Origin: Sphingomonas mollis
GTDB taxonomy: Bacteria > Pseudomonadota > Alphaproteobacteria > Sphingomonadales > Sphingomonadaceae
DNA: 64,000 nucleotides
Direction: 5' to 3'
NCBI RefSeq assembly: GCF_016427505.1
Contig: NZ_JAELXS010000001.1
Coordinates: 372,001-436,000 of the forward strand
The notes below the pieces were generated by a model. That model saw only the letters and a program-made list of their open reading frames with translations, was not told the origin of the DNA and searched no databases. A program made the translations under genes and the position numbers. Positions 50,476-58,908 of this stretch are shown one piece after another; the stretch's first letter is position 1, and each line of letters opens with the position of its first letter.

Positions 50476-52835
50476 CGGTCGCTCGCAAAGCTGGTGGTGG
50501 CGCTCTTCAATCCGGGCGCGGTCGCGCTCAGCCGCACCGGCCCGCGCCCGTCGCCGGCGCGCACCATCGCCAGCGCGCGGCCGGCATTGGTCGTCCGCGT
50601 CGGGCTGGCGAAAGCGGTGTGGTCGGTCACGCCGGCATTGTCGAACGCCGCCAGCGTCCCGCCATCGACCGCGACCGTCACCGGCACCGCCGCATCGGGG
50701 ACGACCACACCCTTCGCATCGACCACCTCGACCCGGACATAACCGACCGCATCGAAGCCGCGCCCGATCGTCCGCGCCTCCGGCACCAGCCGGATCGCCG
50801 CCGCCGGTCCTGCCGTGCGCAACCGGTCCTCGGCGACCTTGCGTTTCCCGTCCCATCCGATCGCCCGTACCTCGCCCGGCACGAACCCGACCTGCCATGT
50901 CCGCGCGCTGTCGTCGGCCGGTCGGAGTTTGCGCCCCTGCGAGCGGCCATTGACGATCAACTCGACCTCGGGCGCATTGCTGTACACCTCGACCGTCTCG
51001 GCATGCGGCGCGCGGTTCGTCGGCGACCAATCGGCCAGCGCGCCCGGCCCCTTGGGCTGGGGCAGGGCGACGCCGACCATCGTCGGCATCTCGCTGATGT
51101 CGATCACCTCCGTCACCCGCCGCGCGACCTTCACCACGGGAGTGTCGGACCACCAGCTTGCGCGTTCCCAGCCGATCGGCTTCACCACATCGGTGCGATC
51201 GACCAGACCCGATGGATTGCTGATCGCCGGCCAGCCCGATCGATCCGCCTCGCCCAGATAATCGACGCCGGTCCACAGGAACATGCCCGCATAGGCCGGG
51301 TCGTCACGCACCACGAGCCAGTTGCTGCGGTTCTTACCGTTCTCCGTACCGATGATCTTGCGGCTGGGCTTGTCGGCATGCGCCTTGGCCAGTTCGTTCT
51401 CGCGGTAATTCTGGCCGACCACGTCGAGCAGATCGGCAGTGCCGTTCTCGTAATCATGCGTCACGTTCGGGCGGAACAGCGCCATCGTCACCGGGCGGCT
51501 CGGGTCCTCGGCATGGAACACGTTGCGCAGCCGCGTGATGATCGACTGCGCGACCAGCGGATAGGGCGTGTCGTGGATCTCGTTCCCGATCGACCAGATC
51601 GCGATCGAGGGATGGTTGCGATCGCGCCGCGCCATCGCGCGCGCATCGATCGTCGACCAGTCGGTGAAGAACAGGTGATAATCCTGCGGGTTCTTCGCCA
51701 CCGTCCACATGTCGAACGCCTCGTCCATCACCACCAGCCCCAGCCGGTCGCACAGGTCGAGGAATTCCGGCCCGAACGGATGATGCGCGGTGCGGATCGC
51801 GTTGACGCCCAGCGCCTTCAGCCCCTTCAACCGGCGTTCGTAGAAACTCAGCGGCACCGCCATGCCGAACGCGCCGCCATCGGCGTGGATCGCCGCACCC
51901 TTCAGCTTGAAGTTGCGGCCGTTCAGCCAGAAACCGGTCGGCGCCTCGAACTTCATATCACGGATGCCGAAGCTGACCCGGTCCTCGTCCAGCACGCTGC
52001 CGTCATCCGCGACGACCCGCACCACCGCACTGTGCATCGCCGGGTCGTTAATGTCCCAGCGGCGCGGCTTCGCCACCGAGCCTTGCGCCGACAGATCGAT
52101 CGTCCGCCCGACCGACAGCGCGACCGCCGCGCCCTTCGTCGTCACGACCCGGCGGCCATCGGGGCCGATCAGATCGACCTCCAGATGCGCGGTCCGCTCC
52201 GCCGTGCCCTGATTGACGACGCTGCTGCGCACCGCAACCGTCGCCGCATCGGCGGTCAGCACCGGCGTCGTGACATAGGTGCCATCGGTATCGACGTGCA
52301 CGTCGCCGCTCACGATCAGCCGGACATGGCGATAGATGCCGCCGCCCGCATACCAGCGCGACGCCGGCTGCGACGACGTATCCGCCCGCACGGCGATGAC
52401 GTTGTCGCCATCCGCCTTCAGATGCGGCGTGATCTCGTAGCGGAAGCTCGCATAGCCACTGGGCCGGTGGCCGACATGCACGCCGTTTACCCAGACGCCC
52501 GACCGCTCCATGACGCCGTCGAACTCGACGAACACCCGCTTGCCGCGCATCTCGGGGGTCAGCGCGAAATGCTTGCGATACCATGCGACGCCGGTCGGCA
52601 GGAATGCCCCCGATCCGGTCGCGGCGGCATGTTCGTCGAACGGCCCGGTGATCGCCCAGTCGTGTGGCAGGTCGATCTTCGTCCAGCCGGTGTCGCCGAA
52701 TTGCGTGGTTTCGGCGCCGGCCACATCGCCGCGCGTGAAGCGCCAGTCCGCATCGAACGGCATTTTGTCGCCCGCGAGGGCCGGGGTGGCCAGCAGCATC
52801 AGCGGCGCGAAGAAGATCGCGAGACGGCTTCTCGT
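50472..52835 (-). CDS. Beta-galactosidase, GH2 family, with apparent ACG start codon
   Basis: A 787-residue secreted GH2 enzyme. After the signal peptide come the sugar-binding jelly roll (DLPHDWAITGPFDEH), an Ig-like domain and the TIM barrel. WSIGNEIHDTPYP near 417 carries the acid/base Glu and IIGTENGKNRSNW near 495 the nucleophile region, followed by C-terminal Ig-like domains. The best start is ACG at 52835-52833: AAAGGAG lies 5 nt upstream, and reading from it gives RSRLAIFFAPLMLLATPALA, an ideal signal peptide. No ATG, GTG or TTG exists in this frame between the ribosome binding site and the ATG at 52799, which would remove most of the signal. It likely acts on galactan side chains. 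Confidence 0.85.
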   Translation of the reverse strand, partial: TRSRLAIFFAPLMLLATPALAGDKMPFDADWRFTRGDVAGAETTQFGDTGWTKIDLPHDWAITGPFDEHAAATGSGAFLPTGVAWYRKHFALTPEMRGKRVFVEFDGVMERSGVWVNGVHVGHRPSGYASFRYEITPHLKADGDNVIAVRADTSSQPASRWYAGGGIYRHVRLIVSGDVHVDTDGTYVTTPVLTADAATVAVRSSVVNQGTAERTAHLEVDLIGPDGRRVVTTKGAAVALSVGRTIDLSAQGSVAKPRRWDINDPAMHSAVVRVVADDGSVLDEDRVSFGIRDMKFEAPTGFWLNGRNFKLKGAAIHADGGAFGMAVPLSFYERRLKGLKALGVNAIRTAHHPFGPEFLDLCDRLGLVVMDEAFDMWTVAKNPQDYHLFFTDWSTIDARAMARRDRNHPSIAIWSIGNEIHDTPYPLVAQSIITRLRNVFHAEDPSRPVTMALFRPNVTHDYENGTADLLDVVGQNYRENELAKAHADKPSRKIIGTENGKNRSNWLVVRDDPAYAGMFLWTGVDYLGEADRSGWPAISNPSGLVDRTDVVKPIGWERASWWSDTPVVKVARRVTEVIDISEMPTMVGVALPQPKGPGALADWSPTNRAPHAETVEVYSNAPEVELIVNGRSQGRKLRPADDSARTWQVGFVPGEVRAIGWDGKRKVAEDRLRTAGPAAAIRLVPEARTIGRGFDAVGYVRVEVVDAKGVVVPDAAVPVTVAVDGGTLAAFDNAGVTDHTAFASPTRTTNAGRALAMVRAGDGRGPVRLSATAPGLKSATTSFASDR

Positions 52836-52852
52836 TCCAACTCCTTTTACTA

Positions 52853-52940
52853 CCCCGGCGGAGGCCGGGGCCCAGTTGGGAAAGCTTTTATGTAAGCCAC
52901 CACCGCCATTCCAACTGGACCCCGGCCTCCGCCGGGGAAC
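52853..52940. repeat. Palindromic intergenic repeat, family B, copy 3
   Basis: Arms CCCCGGCGGAGGCCGGGGCC and GGACCCCGGCCTCCGCCGGG are inverted around a 30-40 bp middle. It lies immediately upstream of the GH2 ribosome binding site, separating it from PL22. Confidence 0.88.
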
Positions 52941-52981
52941 GGTGATGGAGGTGCCGGCGGCGGCCTTTTCAAACGGACGGC

Positions 52982-54337
52982 TCACTTGCCCGCTTCCTGC
53001 GCGGCCTTCGCCACCTCGACTGCGTAGATCGCGTTGCGGCCTTCCATGTTCGACCGGAACACTATCCACTTGTTGTCCGGCGTGAAGTGGATGTTCGGTT
53101 CAAGCTGGTAATTGTGCTTCGACAGGTCGACCAGCCGCTCCGGCGCGAACGTCCCCGGCGCGATCAGACTGTCCGCGTCCGCCGCATGGATACCCGCGAC
53201 ATCGGGGATCGCCTGCGGGGTCAGCAGGTAGATCCATTTCCCGTCCGGCGCATGCGCCACCATCTCGCTGTCGCCGCCGTCCCCGGCAAAGGTCTTGCCG
53301 TCCGACGAGGTGTTGTAGTGCACCGACCACTGATTGCGCTCGACATGATACCAGCGCCGCTTCTGCGTCGCGACGTCGTATCCCGCCACCCAGAACACCT
53401 GTCCCCGCGGAGTTTGCAGATCGTACCAGATCGTCTTGCCGTCCGGGCTCCACCACTCATGGCCCGCGATCTCCATGTTCATCATGCGCGTATGGATTTT
53501 CGTCAGCTGCGTGCCGTCGGTACGGATCGTCCAGATGCGATCCACTTTGTGCCACGGCCCCTCGTGGCAGAACATCAGCAGCCCCGGATCGGTCGGCGAG
53601 AATTGCAGGTGGTTCAGCCAGTCGGTCGCCTTGTGCGCCACCGTGCGTGCGCCGGTCTTCAGGTCGATCGTGAAGATCTCCATCGGAATTCGCGCTTCCA
53701 GCCGGTCGTTCAGCCGCACTTCCTTGGCCTCGGCAAAGGGCAGGGGTTTGCCGTCGGGGCCGTTCGCGGCATATTCCGCCTGATCGGTCTTGCCGCTGCG
53801 CTCGGTCCGCCCCGGCTGCAAGGGCATGGCGCGTTCGGCGACCTGACCCGCGACCAGCGTCTCGTCCGCGTTCATGGTGTCGATCTGACCGGCGGGCAGG
53901 TCGATGACCTTCCTCGCCTTGCCGCTGTCGATATCGGCCGCCCACAGCTCCAGCGGATCGCGCTGCCCGTCCGATCCCGCGCCCGTCGTCGCCGCCTTGC
54001 CGGTGGCGCGGACGGTATAATAGGCGGTGCGCGTCTTGTGACCGGTGAACAGCAGTCGCACGATCTTCTGTTTTACCAGCGCCTTCACGGCCCACGTCTT
54101 CAGATCGACGACCGAGATGCCCTCGGCGGTCGAGAACACCATCTTGTCGCCCTGCGGCGTGAAGGCGTTGTAATTGAAATACAGCAGGTAATTACCCGGC
54201 GCATCCGACAGCCGCATCACCCGGTGCCCCGTCTTCGCATCGACCCACGACGCGGGCTTTTGCGCGGCGGGGGAGGGCGTCTGCGCCACGGCGGCGGCGG
54301 GCAGGGCAAGGGCGAGCAACAGGGACGCGAACTTCAT
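52982..54337 (-). CDS. Oligogalacturonate lyase, PL22 family
   Basis: A 451-residue seven-bladed-propeller lyase with a signal peptide (residues 1-19). It splits digalacturonate and unsaturated oligogalacturonates. Typical blocks are SWVDAKTGHRVMRLSDAPGN, LYFNYNAFTPQGDKMVFST, MFCHEGPWHKVDRIWTI with catalytic-site His, EIAGHEWWSPDGKTIWYDLQ and VHYNTSSDGKTFAGDGGDS. Most PL22 enzymes are cytoplasmic (about 385-390 residues); this one is longer and exported, with an insert around residues 115-225. The ATG at 54337 has GAGGAG upstream. It heads the minus-strand pectin run. Confidence 0.92.
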   Translation of the reverse strand: MKFASLLLALALPAAAVAQTPSPAAQKPASWVDAKTGHRVMRLSDAPGNYLLYFNYNAFTPQGDKMVFSTAEGISVVDLKTWAVKALVKQKIVRLLFTGHKTRTAYYTVRATGKAATTGAGSDGQRDPLELWAADIDSGKARKVIDLPAGQIDTMNADETLVAGQVAERAMPLQPGRTERSGKTDQAEYAANGPDGKPLPFAEAKEVRLNDRLEARIPMEIFTIDLKTGARTVAHKATDWLNHLQFSPTDPGLLMFCHEGPWHKVDRIWTIRTDGTQLTKIHTRMMNMEIAGHEWWSPDGKTIWYDLQTPRGQVFWVAGYDVATQKRRWYHVERNQWSVHYNTSSDGKTFAGDGGDSEMVAHAPDGKWIYLLTPQAIPDVAGIHAADADSLIAPGTFAPERLVDLSKHNYQLEPNIHFTPDNKWIVFRSNMEGRNAIYAVEVAKAAQEAGK

Positions 54338-54676
54338 GCACCACTCCTCGGGCAACCAATCGCGATCTGACGCCGCTTCTGTCCCAGATAATCATGATGT
54401 ATTTCATATGATGCAAGCGGTTTGTCGCGTGGTGTCGGCTTCGGTGCGTCGATCAAGGAGAGAAGGTTGGTTCGCGCGGAGGCGCGGAGGCGCGGAGAAG
54501 AAGGGGTGGTTGCCGTTCCAACATGACGCACCCGATCCTGCTCCGGCGATGACAGGCGTGATGAAAGACGCCTGCGGCGTCAAAGACCAGCCGCGCGCAG
54601 CGCTATAGCTACTTTCTTCTTCTCCGCGTCTCCGCGCCTCCGCGCGAACAAAACCTTCTTATTTTCGAAACTCAGG
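54338..54676. other. Intergenic region between PL22 and lldD with promoter-like motif and repeat D
   Basis: This 339-bp gap has no gene. Next to PL22 it holds an AT-rich stretch (54386-54415) with the word TCCCAGATAATCAT (54382-54395), also found reversed upstream of rhaM. The rest is filled by repeat family D, copy 2. Confidence 0.6.
54468..54649. repeat. Palindromic intergenic repeat, family D, copy 2
   Basis: Inverted ends GGTTCGCGCGGAGGCGCGGA and CTCCGCGCCTCCGCGCGAAC with an inner AAGACGCCTGCGGCGTC block. It matches copy 1 at 47352-47533 in reverse orientation, including the inner segment, so these are related mobile-like units and not independent hairpins. Confidence 0.85.
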
Positions 54677-55831
54677 TCAGCCCCTGACATCCACCAGGGC
54701 ATCCCGCGTGATCCGGTCGATGCTGGTGCAACTGGTTAGCGCCATCGCCACCCGCATCTCCGCCTCCATCAGTTGCAGCATATGCGTCACGCCCGCCTCA
54801 CCCGCCGCCGCCAGCGCATAGACCCATGCCCGGCCCAGCAGTACGCCATGCGCGCCCAGCGCCAGCATCCGCACCACGTCCAGCCCCGACCGCACGCCAC
54901 CGTCCGCCAGGATCGTCAGTCGATCCCGCACCGCATCCGCGATCGGCGGCAGCGCCCGCGCGGTGGAGGGGACGCCGTCCAGCTGTCGTCCGCCATGGTT
55001 CGACACGACGATCCCGTCCGCGCCCAGATCGGCCGCGGCAATCGCATCCTCGCGGTCGAGGATACCCTTGATGACCAGTGGCCCGTCCCAACTGTCTCGA
55101 ATAAACTCCAGATCCTTCCACGACACGGTCGGATCGAAATTGTTGCGCATCCAGGCGAAGAAATCCTCCAGCCCGGTATTCTTCCCCAGCACCGGCGCGA
55201 CGTTGCCCAACTGGTGCGGCCGCCCCTTCACGCCCACGTCCCACGCCCAGGCGGGTCGCAGCATCGATTGCACCGTCCGCCGGAACGAACCAGCGAACCC
55301 GGAAGCCCCAGCCAGCCCCGACCGGTAATCGCGATACCGCGATCCCGGCACCGGCATGTCGACGGTGAAGATCAGCGCGGTGCACCCGGCGGCCTTTGCC
55401 TGCGCCAGCAGGTCCTTCATGAACCCCCGGTCGCGGATCATGTACAACTGGAACCAGATCGGCTGGCTGGTGCCGCGCGCGACCTCGTCGATCGGACAGG
55501 CCGACACGGTCGACAGACAGAACGGAATCCCCGCCTTCTCCGCCGCCCGTGCCGCCTGCACCTCGCCACGCCGCGCGTTCATGCCGGCAAGGCCGATCGG
55601 GGCGAGCGCCACCGGCAGCTTCTGCTCGCGCCCGAACAGCGTCGTCGTCAGGTCCAGCGTCGACACATCGGTCAGCACCCGTTGGCGCAGCGCGATCGCC
55701 TCCAGATCGGCGACGTTCCGGCGCAGCGTCACCTCCGCATAGGAACCGCCGTCGATATATTCGAACAGGAAATGCGGCAGTCGCCGCCGCGCGAGTTCCC
55801 GGTAATCGAGCGCGGATGCCGCCTTTGCCAT
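54677..55831 (-). CDS. lldD: FMN-dependent L-lactate dehydrogenase
   Basis: A 384-residue alpha-hydroxy-acid oxidase-family enzyme. [16 protein letters not shown] near 18 is the N-terminal block, [20 protein letters not shown] the FMN-binding loop, [18 protein letters not shown] near 155 the substrate region, and [18 protein letters not shown] near 270 the active-site His/Arg signature. It oxidises L-lactate to pyruvate with electrons to the quinone pool. It lies 13 bp after the L-rhamnose dehydrogenase gene. Since the diketo-hydrolase L-rhamnose pathway yields pyruvate plus L-lactate, this enzyme would consume the second product. The ATG at 55831 is preferred over a TTG three codons earlier. 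Confidence 0.92.
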   Translation of the reverse strand: MAKAASALDYRELARRRLPHFLFEYIDGGSYAEVTLRRNVADLEAIALRQRVLTDVSTLDLTTTLFGREQKLPVALAPIGLAGMNARRGEVQAARAAEKAGIPFCLSTVSACPIDEVARGTSQPIWFQLYMIRDRGFMKDLLAQAKAAGCTALIFTVDMPVPGSRYRDYRSGLAGASGFAGSFRRTVQSMLRPAWAWDVGVKGRPHQLGNVAPVLGKNTGLEDFFAWMRNNFDPTVSWKDLEFIRDSWDGPLVIKGILDREDAIAAADLGADGIVVSNHGGRQLDGVPSTARALPPIADAVRDRLTILADGGVRSGLDVVRMLALGAHGVLLGRAWVYALAAAGEAGVTHMLQLMEAEMRVAMALTSCTSIDRITRDALVDVRG

Positions 55832-55844
55832 TACTGTCAAAGCC

Positions 55845-56609
55845 CTATTGGAGGTTTACGAACATGCCGCCATCGACCAGCAGTGCCGCACCGGTGACGT
55901 ATTTGGCGAGATCGGAGGCGAGGAACACGATCGGCCCTTCCAGATCGTCGGGCTGCCCCAGCCGGCCGAGCGGAATGCGCTTTTCCATATAGTCGCGCTT
56001 CTCGACGTCGGCGAGATCGTCCTTGTTGATGTCGGTCAGGATCGTGCCCGGCAGCACCGAGTTGCAGCGGATGCCGTATTTACCCAGCGCGATCGCGGTC
56101 GACTGCATCAGCGAATGCACGCCCGCCTTGGTCGGGGTATAATGCGTCTGGTACTCGCCACCGACAAGGGCCGAGATCGACGACACCGCGACGATCGCGC
56201 CGCCGTGACCCTGCTTGACCATCTGGTTGGCCGCCGCCTGCACCATGAAATAGGCGCCGTGCATGTTGACGCGCATCGTCCGCTCGAACGTCTCGACCGG
56301 CATGTCGAGGAAGGCATGGAAGGGGCAGATGCCCGCATTGTTGACGAACACGTCCACCTTGCCAAACTTGTCGACGGCCTTCGCCACGAAGTCCTTCGCG
56401 GTGGCCGGATCGGCGACGTCGCCCTGCACGTACAGGCCGCGCTGGCCCAGCGCCTCGATCTCCGCGACGGCCGATGCCGCGCCGGCTTCGTCGCGCGAGA
56501 AGTTGATGACCACGTCGGCACCGTGGCGCGCCGCGCCGATCGCGGCGGCGCGGCCGATTCCGGCCGACGCACCCGTTACCAATACCGTCTTGCCTTCCAG
56601 TAACTTCAC
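55845..56609 (-). CDS. LRA1: L-rhamnose 1-dehydrogenase (SDR)
   Basis: A 254-residue short-chain dehydrogenase. [20 protein letters not shown] is the NAD(P)-binding loop, [16 protein letters not shown] the NAG region, and [20 protein letters not shown] followed by KAG the Ser/Tyr/Lys triad. It matches bacterial L-rhamnose 1-dehydrogenase, which oxidises L-rhamnose to L-rhamnono-lactone. The start is GTG at 56609, after AGGAG with 7-nt spacing; the longer frame overlaps the regulator. It is 14 bp after the IclR gene and 13 bp before lldD, forming an iclR-LRA1-lldD unit. General SDR similarity makes substrate assignment depend on the surrounding pathway. Confidence 0.86.
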   Translation of the reverse strand: MKLLEGKTVLVTGASAGIGRAAAIGAARHGADVVINFSRDEAGAASAVAEIEALGQRGLYVQGDVADPATAKDFVAKAVDKFGKVDVFVNNAGICPFHAFLDMPVETFERTMRVNMHGAYFMVQAAANQMVKQGHGGAIVAVSSISALVGGEYQTHYTPTKAGVHSLMQSTAIALGKYGIRCNSVLPGTILTDINKDDLADVEKRDYMEKRIPLGRLGQPDDLEGPIVFLASDLAKYVTGAALLVDGGMFVNLQ

Positions 56610-56623
56610 GAACGCTCTCCTGA

Positions 56624-57457
56624 TTATCGCTTTTGCCTGGGTATCGGCGTCTCGTCGGTCCAGCCGAGATCGCGGCTGATCGCGGTCGCGGTGCCGCGCA
56701 CGTCGTCGCTCAGCGTTCCCATCCGTTCGTCGGACATGTATTGCGCCGCGCTCGACACGCTGATCGCCGCGACGATCCGACCGGATGCATCGCGGATCGG
56801 CGCGGCGACGCAGCGTATCTGGTCCTGATTCTCTTCCAGATCGAACGCGCGGCCGGCACCGACATAGCCCTGCATCCGCTCCGCCCACAGACCGTAATCG
56901 GCCGCCGGTGCGCCCGCCGCCTGATCGCCCGCGAACAGCATTTCCCACCGCGTCGGCAGGTCGTCGAGCATCAGCGCCTTGCCCAGACCCGTCGCGGTCA
57001 GCGGCTGGCGATCGCCGATCCGGCTGGAAATCTCCACCCGCCGCCGGCCCGGAATCTTGTCGAGGTACAGCGCCCGGTCCTGGTCGAGGATGCCGAGATG
57101 CACCGTATCCTCGCTCAGCGTCGCCAGTTCCTCAATATGCGGTCGCGCGATCTGCACCACGTCCGCCTGCCGCTGCGCCAGGAAGCCCAGCTCCAGCAGC
57201 TTCGGTCCGAACTGGTATCCCAGCCGCGGCACGAACGTCAGGTATCGCCGGTCGATCAGGGCATTGGCCAGCCGATGCGTGGTGGACCGCGTCAGCCCCA
57301 ACCGGGCGGCGAGATCGGCGAGCGCGATCGGCCCATCGACCACGGCGTCCAGCACGTCGAGCCCGCGCAGCAGCGTCTGGCTGCCGGGCGGGCTCTTGAC
57401 CGTGCTGTCGGCCGATTCTGGATTTGACGGAGAGTTTTTCATTTCGTAATACGCCAT
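56624..57457 (-). CDS. IclR-family transcriptional regulator of the L-rhamnose pathway
   Basis: A 277-residue regulator. The winged helix covers about residues 27-90 (LLRGLDVLDAVVDGPIALAD and LGLTRSTTHRLANALIDRRY). The effector domain covers about 105-265, with VHLGILDQDRALYLDKIPGR, TATGLGKALMLDD and AAPIRDASGRIVAAISVSSA. It is transcribed away from the rhamnonate dehydratase operon and just before LRA1, so it probably controls both. A TTCCA-N5-TGGAA inverted repeat overlaps its start codon and a GTACCA-N5-TGGTAC repeat lies before LRA3. The ligand may be L-rhamnonate or KDR by analogy; it is not shown. The ATG at 57442 is an alternative start. Confidence 0.9.
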   Translation of the reverse strand: MAYYEMKNSPSNPESADSTVKSPPGSQTLLRGLDVLDAVVDGPIALADLAARLGLTRSTTHRLANALIDRRYLTFVPRLGYQFGPKLLELGFLAQRQADVVQIARPHIEELATLSEDTVHLGILDQDRALYLDKIPGRRRVEISSRIGDRQPLTATGLGKALMLDDLPTRWEMLFAGDQAAGAPAADYGLWAERMQGYVGAGRAFDLEENQDQIRCVAAPIRDASGRIVAAISVSSAAQYMSDERMGTLSDDVRGTATAISRDLGWTDETPIPRQKR

Positions 57458-57471
57458 TCCATAATGTGGAA
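57457..57471. promoter_or_regulatory. Candidate IclR operator at the regulator start
   Basis: TTCCATAATGTGGAA is a 5-5-5 inverted repeat overlapping the first base of the IclR coding sequence. Its size and symmetry fit IclR-type operators, and a similarly built repeat lies 70 bp away. Confidence 0.5.
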
Positions 57472-57543
57472 GTTAAGCCGCTGCAAGCGGTAGGAGAGGG
57501 GCCTTGGACAGCAATCGTCATCCACTGCGATGCGACGACGTAC

Positions 57544-57560
57544 CAAATGCTGGTACGCGC
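57544..57560. promoter_or_regulatory. Candidate IclR operator upstream of rhamnonate dehydratase
   Basis: Around 57539-57555, GTACCAAATGCTGGTAC forms a 6-5-6 inverted repeat, 35 to 50 bp upstream of the LRA3 start codon. It shares the CCA-N5-TGG core with the repeat at 57457-57471. The boundaries given are approximate to within a few bases. Confidence 0.5.
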
Positions 57561-57589
57561 TGCCTATCTCTCATGTTCGGAGAAGACGC

Positions 57590-58774
57590 ATGAGCCTGTC
57601 GAAGATCAAGCACGTCCGCGCGTTCGTCGTGCGCGGCGGCGGTGCCGATTATCACGATCAGGGCGAAGGCCACTGGATCGACGACCACATCGCCACGCCG
57701 ATGAGCCGCTATCCCGAATATCGCCAGTCGCGGCAGAGCTTCGGCATCAACGTGCTCGGCACGCTGGTGGTGCAGATCGAAGCGGAGGACGGCACGACCG
57801 GCTTCGCGGTGACGACCGGCGGCGAGCCGGCGGCGTTCATCGTCGAGAAGCACCTCGCCCGCTTCCTCGAAGGACGCGATCCGGCGGAATATGAGAAGAT
57901 CTGGGACCAGATGTACTTCTCGACCCAATATTACGGGCGCAAGGGTCTGGTCGTGAACGCGATCTCCGGCGTCGACCTGGCGCTGTGGGACCTGCTCGGC
58001 AAGCTGCGGCAGGAGCCGGTGTATCATCTGCTCGGCGGCGCGGTGCGTGACGAACTGCAATTCTATGCCACCGGCGCGCGGCCCGATATCGCGAAGGAAC
58101 TGGGCTTCATCGGCGGCAAGCTGCCGCTGCACCACGGTCCGGCCGAGGGGCTGGAGGGGCTGCACAAGAACGTCGCGCTGCTGGCCGACATGCGGTCGAA
58201 GGTCGGCGACGATTTCTGGCTGATGTACGATTGCTGGATGGCGCTCGACGTCGACTACGCCACCCGCCTCGCCATCGCCTGCCACGAACATGGCCTGAAA
58301 TGGATCGAGGAGGCGATCAGCCCCGACGATTACTGGGGCTATGCCGAACTGAAGCGCAACGTGCCCAAGGGGATGCTGGTGACCACCGGCGAGCATGAGG
58401 CGACCCGCTGGGGCTTCCGCATGTTGATGGAGATGGATTGCTGCGACATCATCCAGCCCGATGTGGGCTGGTGCGGCGGCGTGACCGAGTTGCTGAAGAT
58501 CAGCGCGCTGGCCGATGCCAAGGGCAAGATGGTCGTGCCGCACGGATCGTCGGTCTACAGCTATCATTTCGTCATCACCCGCCACAACTCGCCCTTCGCC
58601 GAATTCCTGATGATGCATCCGGGACCGACCGAAGTGGTGCCGATGTTCAGCCCGCAGTTGCTGGGCGAGCCGGTGCCGCAGAACGGGCGGCTGAAGGCGT
58701 CGGCACTCGACAAGCCCGGGTTCGGCGTGGAACTGAACCCGGAAGTGGCACTGCACCGGCCGTACACGCACTAA
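57590..58774 (+). CDS. LRA3: L-rhamnonate dehydratase (enolase superfamily)
   Basis: A 394-residue enolase-superfamily enzyme that converts L-rhamnonate to 2-keto-3-deoxy-L-rhamnonate with Mg2+. [16 protein letters not shown] near 217 supplies the first metal ligand, [18 protein letters not shown] near 240 the second, [15 protein letters not shown] near 264 the third, and [13 protein letters not shown] near 318 the catalytic His. The W-M-A-L-D and HGSSVYSYH phrases are typical of rhamnonate dehydratases rather than other mandelate-racemase members. The ATG at 57590 has GGAG upstream; the longer frame lacks homology. It opens the + strand catabolic operon. Confidence 0.94.
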   Translation: MSLSKIKHVRAFVVRGGGADYHDQGEGHWIDDHIATPMSRYPEYRQSRQSFGINVLGTLVVQIEAEDGTTGFAVTTGGEPAAFIVEKHLARFLEGRDPAEYEKIWDQMYFSTQYYGRKGLVVNAISGVDLALWDLLGKLRQEPVYHLLGGAVRDELQFYATGARPDIAKELGFIGGKLPLHHGPAEGLEGLHKNVALLADMRSKVGDDFWLMYDCWMALDVDYATRLAIACHEHGLKWIEEAISPDDYWGYAELKRNVPKGMLVTTGEHEATRWGFRMLMEMDCCDIIQPDVGWCGGVTELLKISALADAKGKMVVPHGSSVYSYHFVITRHNSPFAEFLMMHPGPTEVVPMFSPQLLGEPVPQNGRLKASALDKPGFGVELNPEVALHRPYTH

Positions 58775-58778
58775 TTAA

Positions 58779-58876
58779 GCCCCTCCCGCTCGCGGGAGGG
58801 GTTTGGGGTGGGCCTGTCCCCGGGCAAAGAGTTTGCGGAACCGCCCACCCCCGACCCCTCCCGCAAGCGGGAGGGA
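58779..58876. repeat. Palindromic intergenic repeat, family A, copy 3
   Basis: About 98 bp with ends CCCCTCCCGCTCGCGGGAGG and CCCCTCCCGCAAGCGGGAGG (flanking bases excluded) and an inner GGTGGGCC/GCCCACC pair. It occupies the gap between LRA3 and LRA6 inside the operon. Confidence 0.85.
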
Positions 58877-58908
58877 AGAGATTGAACTCTTCCAAAGGAC
58901 CTACCCCC

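Noticed and set aside
52985..53069. Upstream GTG/ATG starts for the GH2 gene
   Set aside because: They would place the signal peptide about 50-75 residues inside the protein and translate through the family B repeat.
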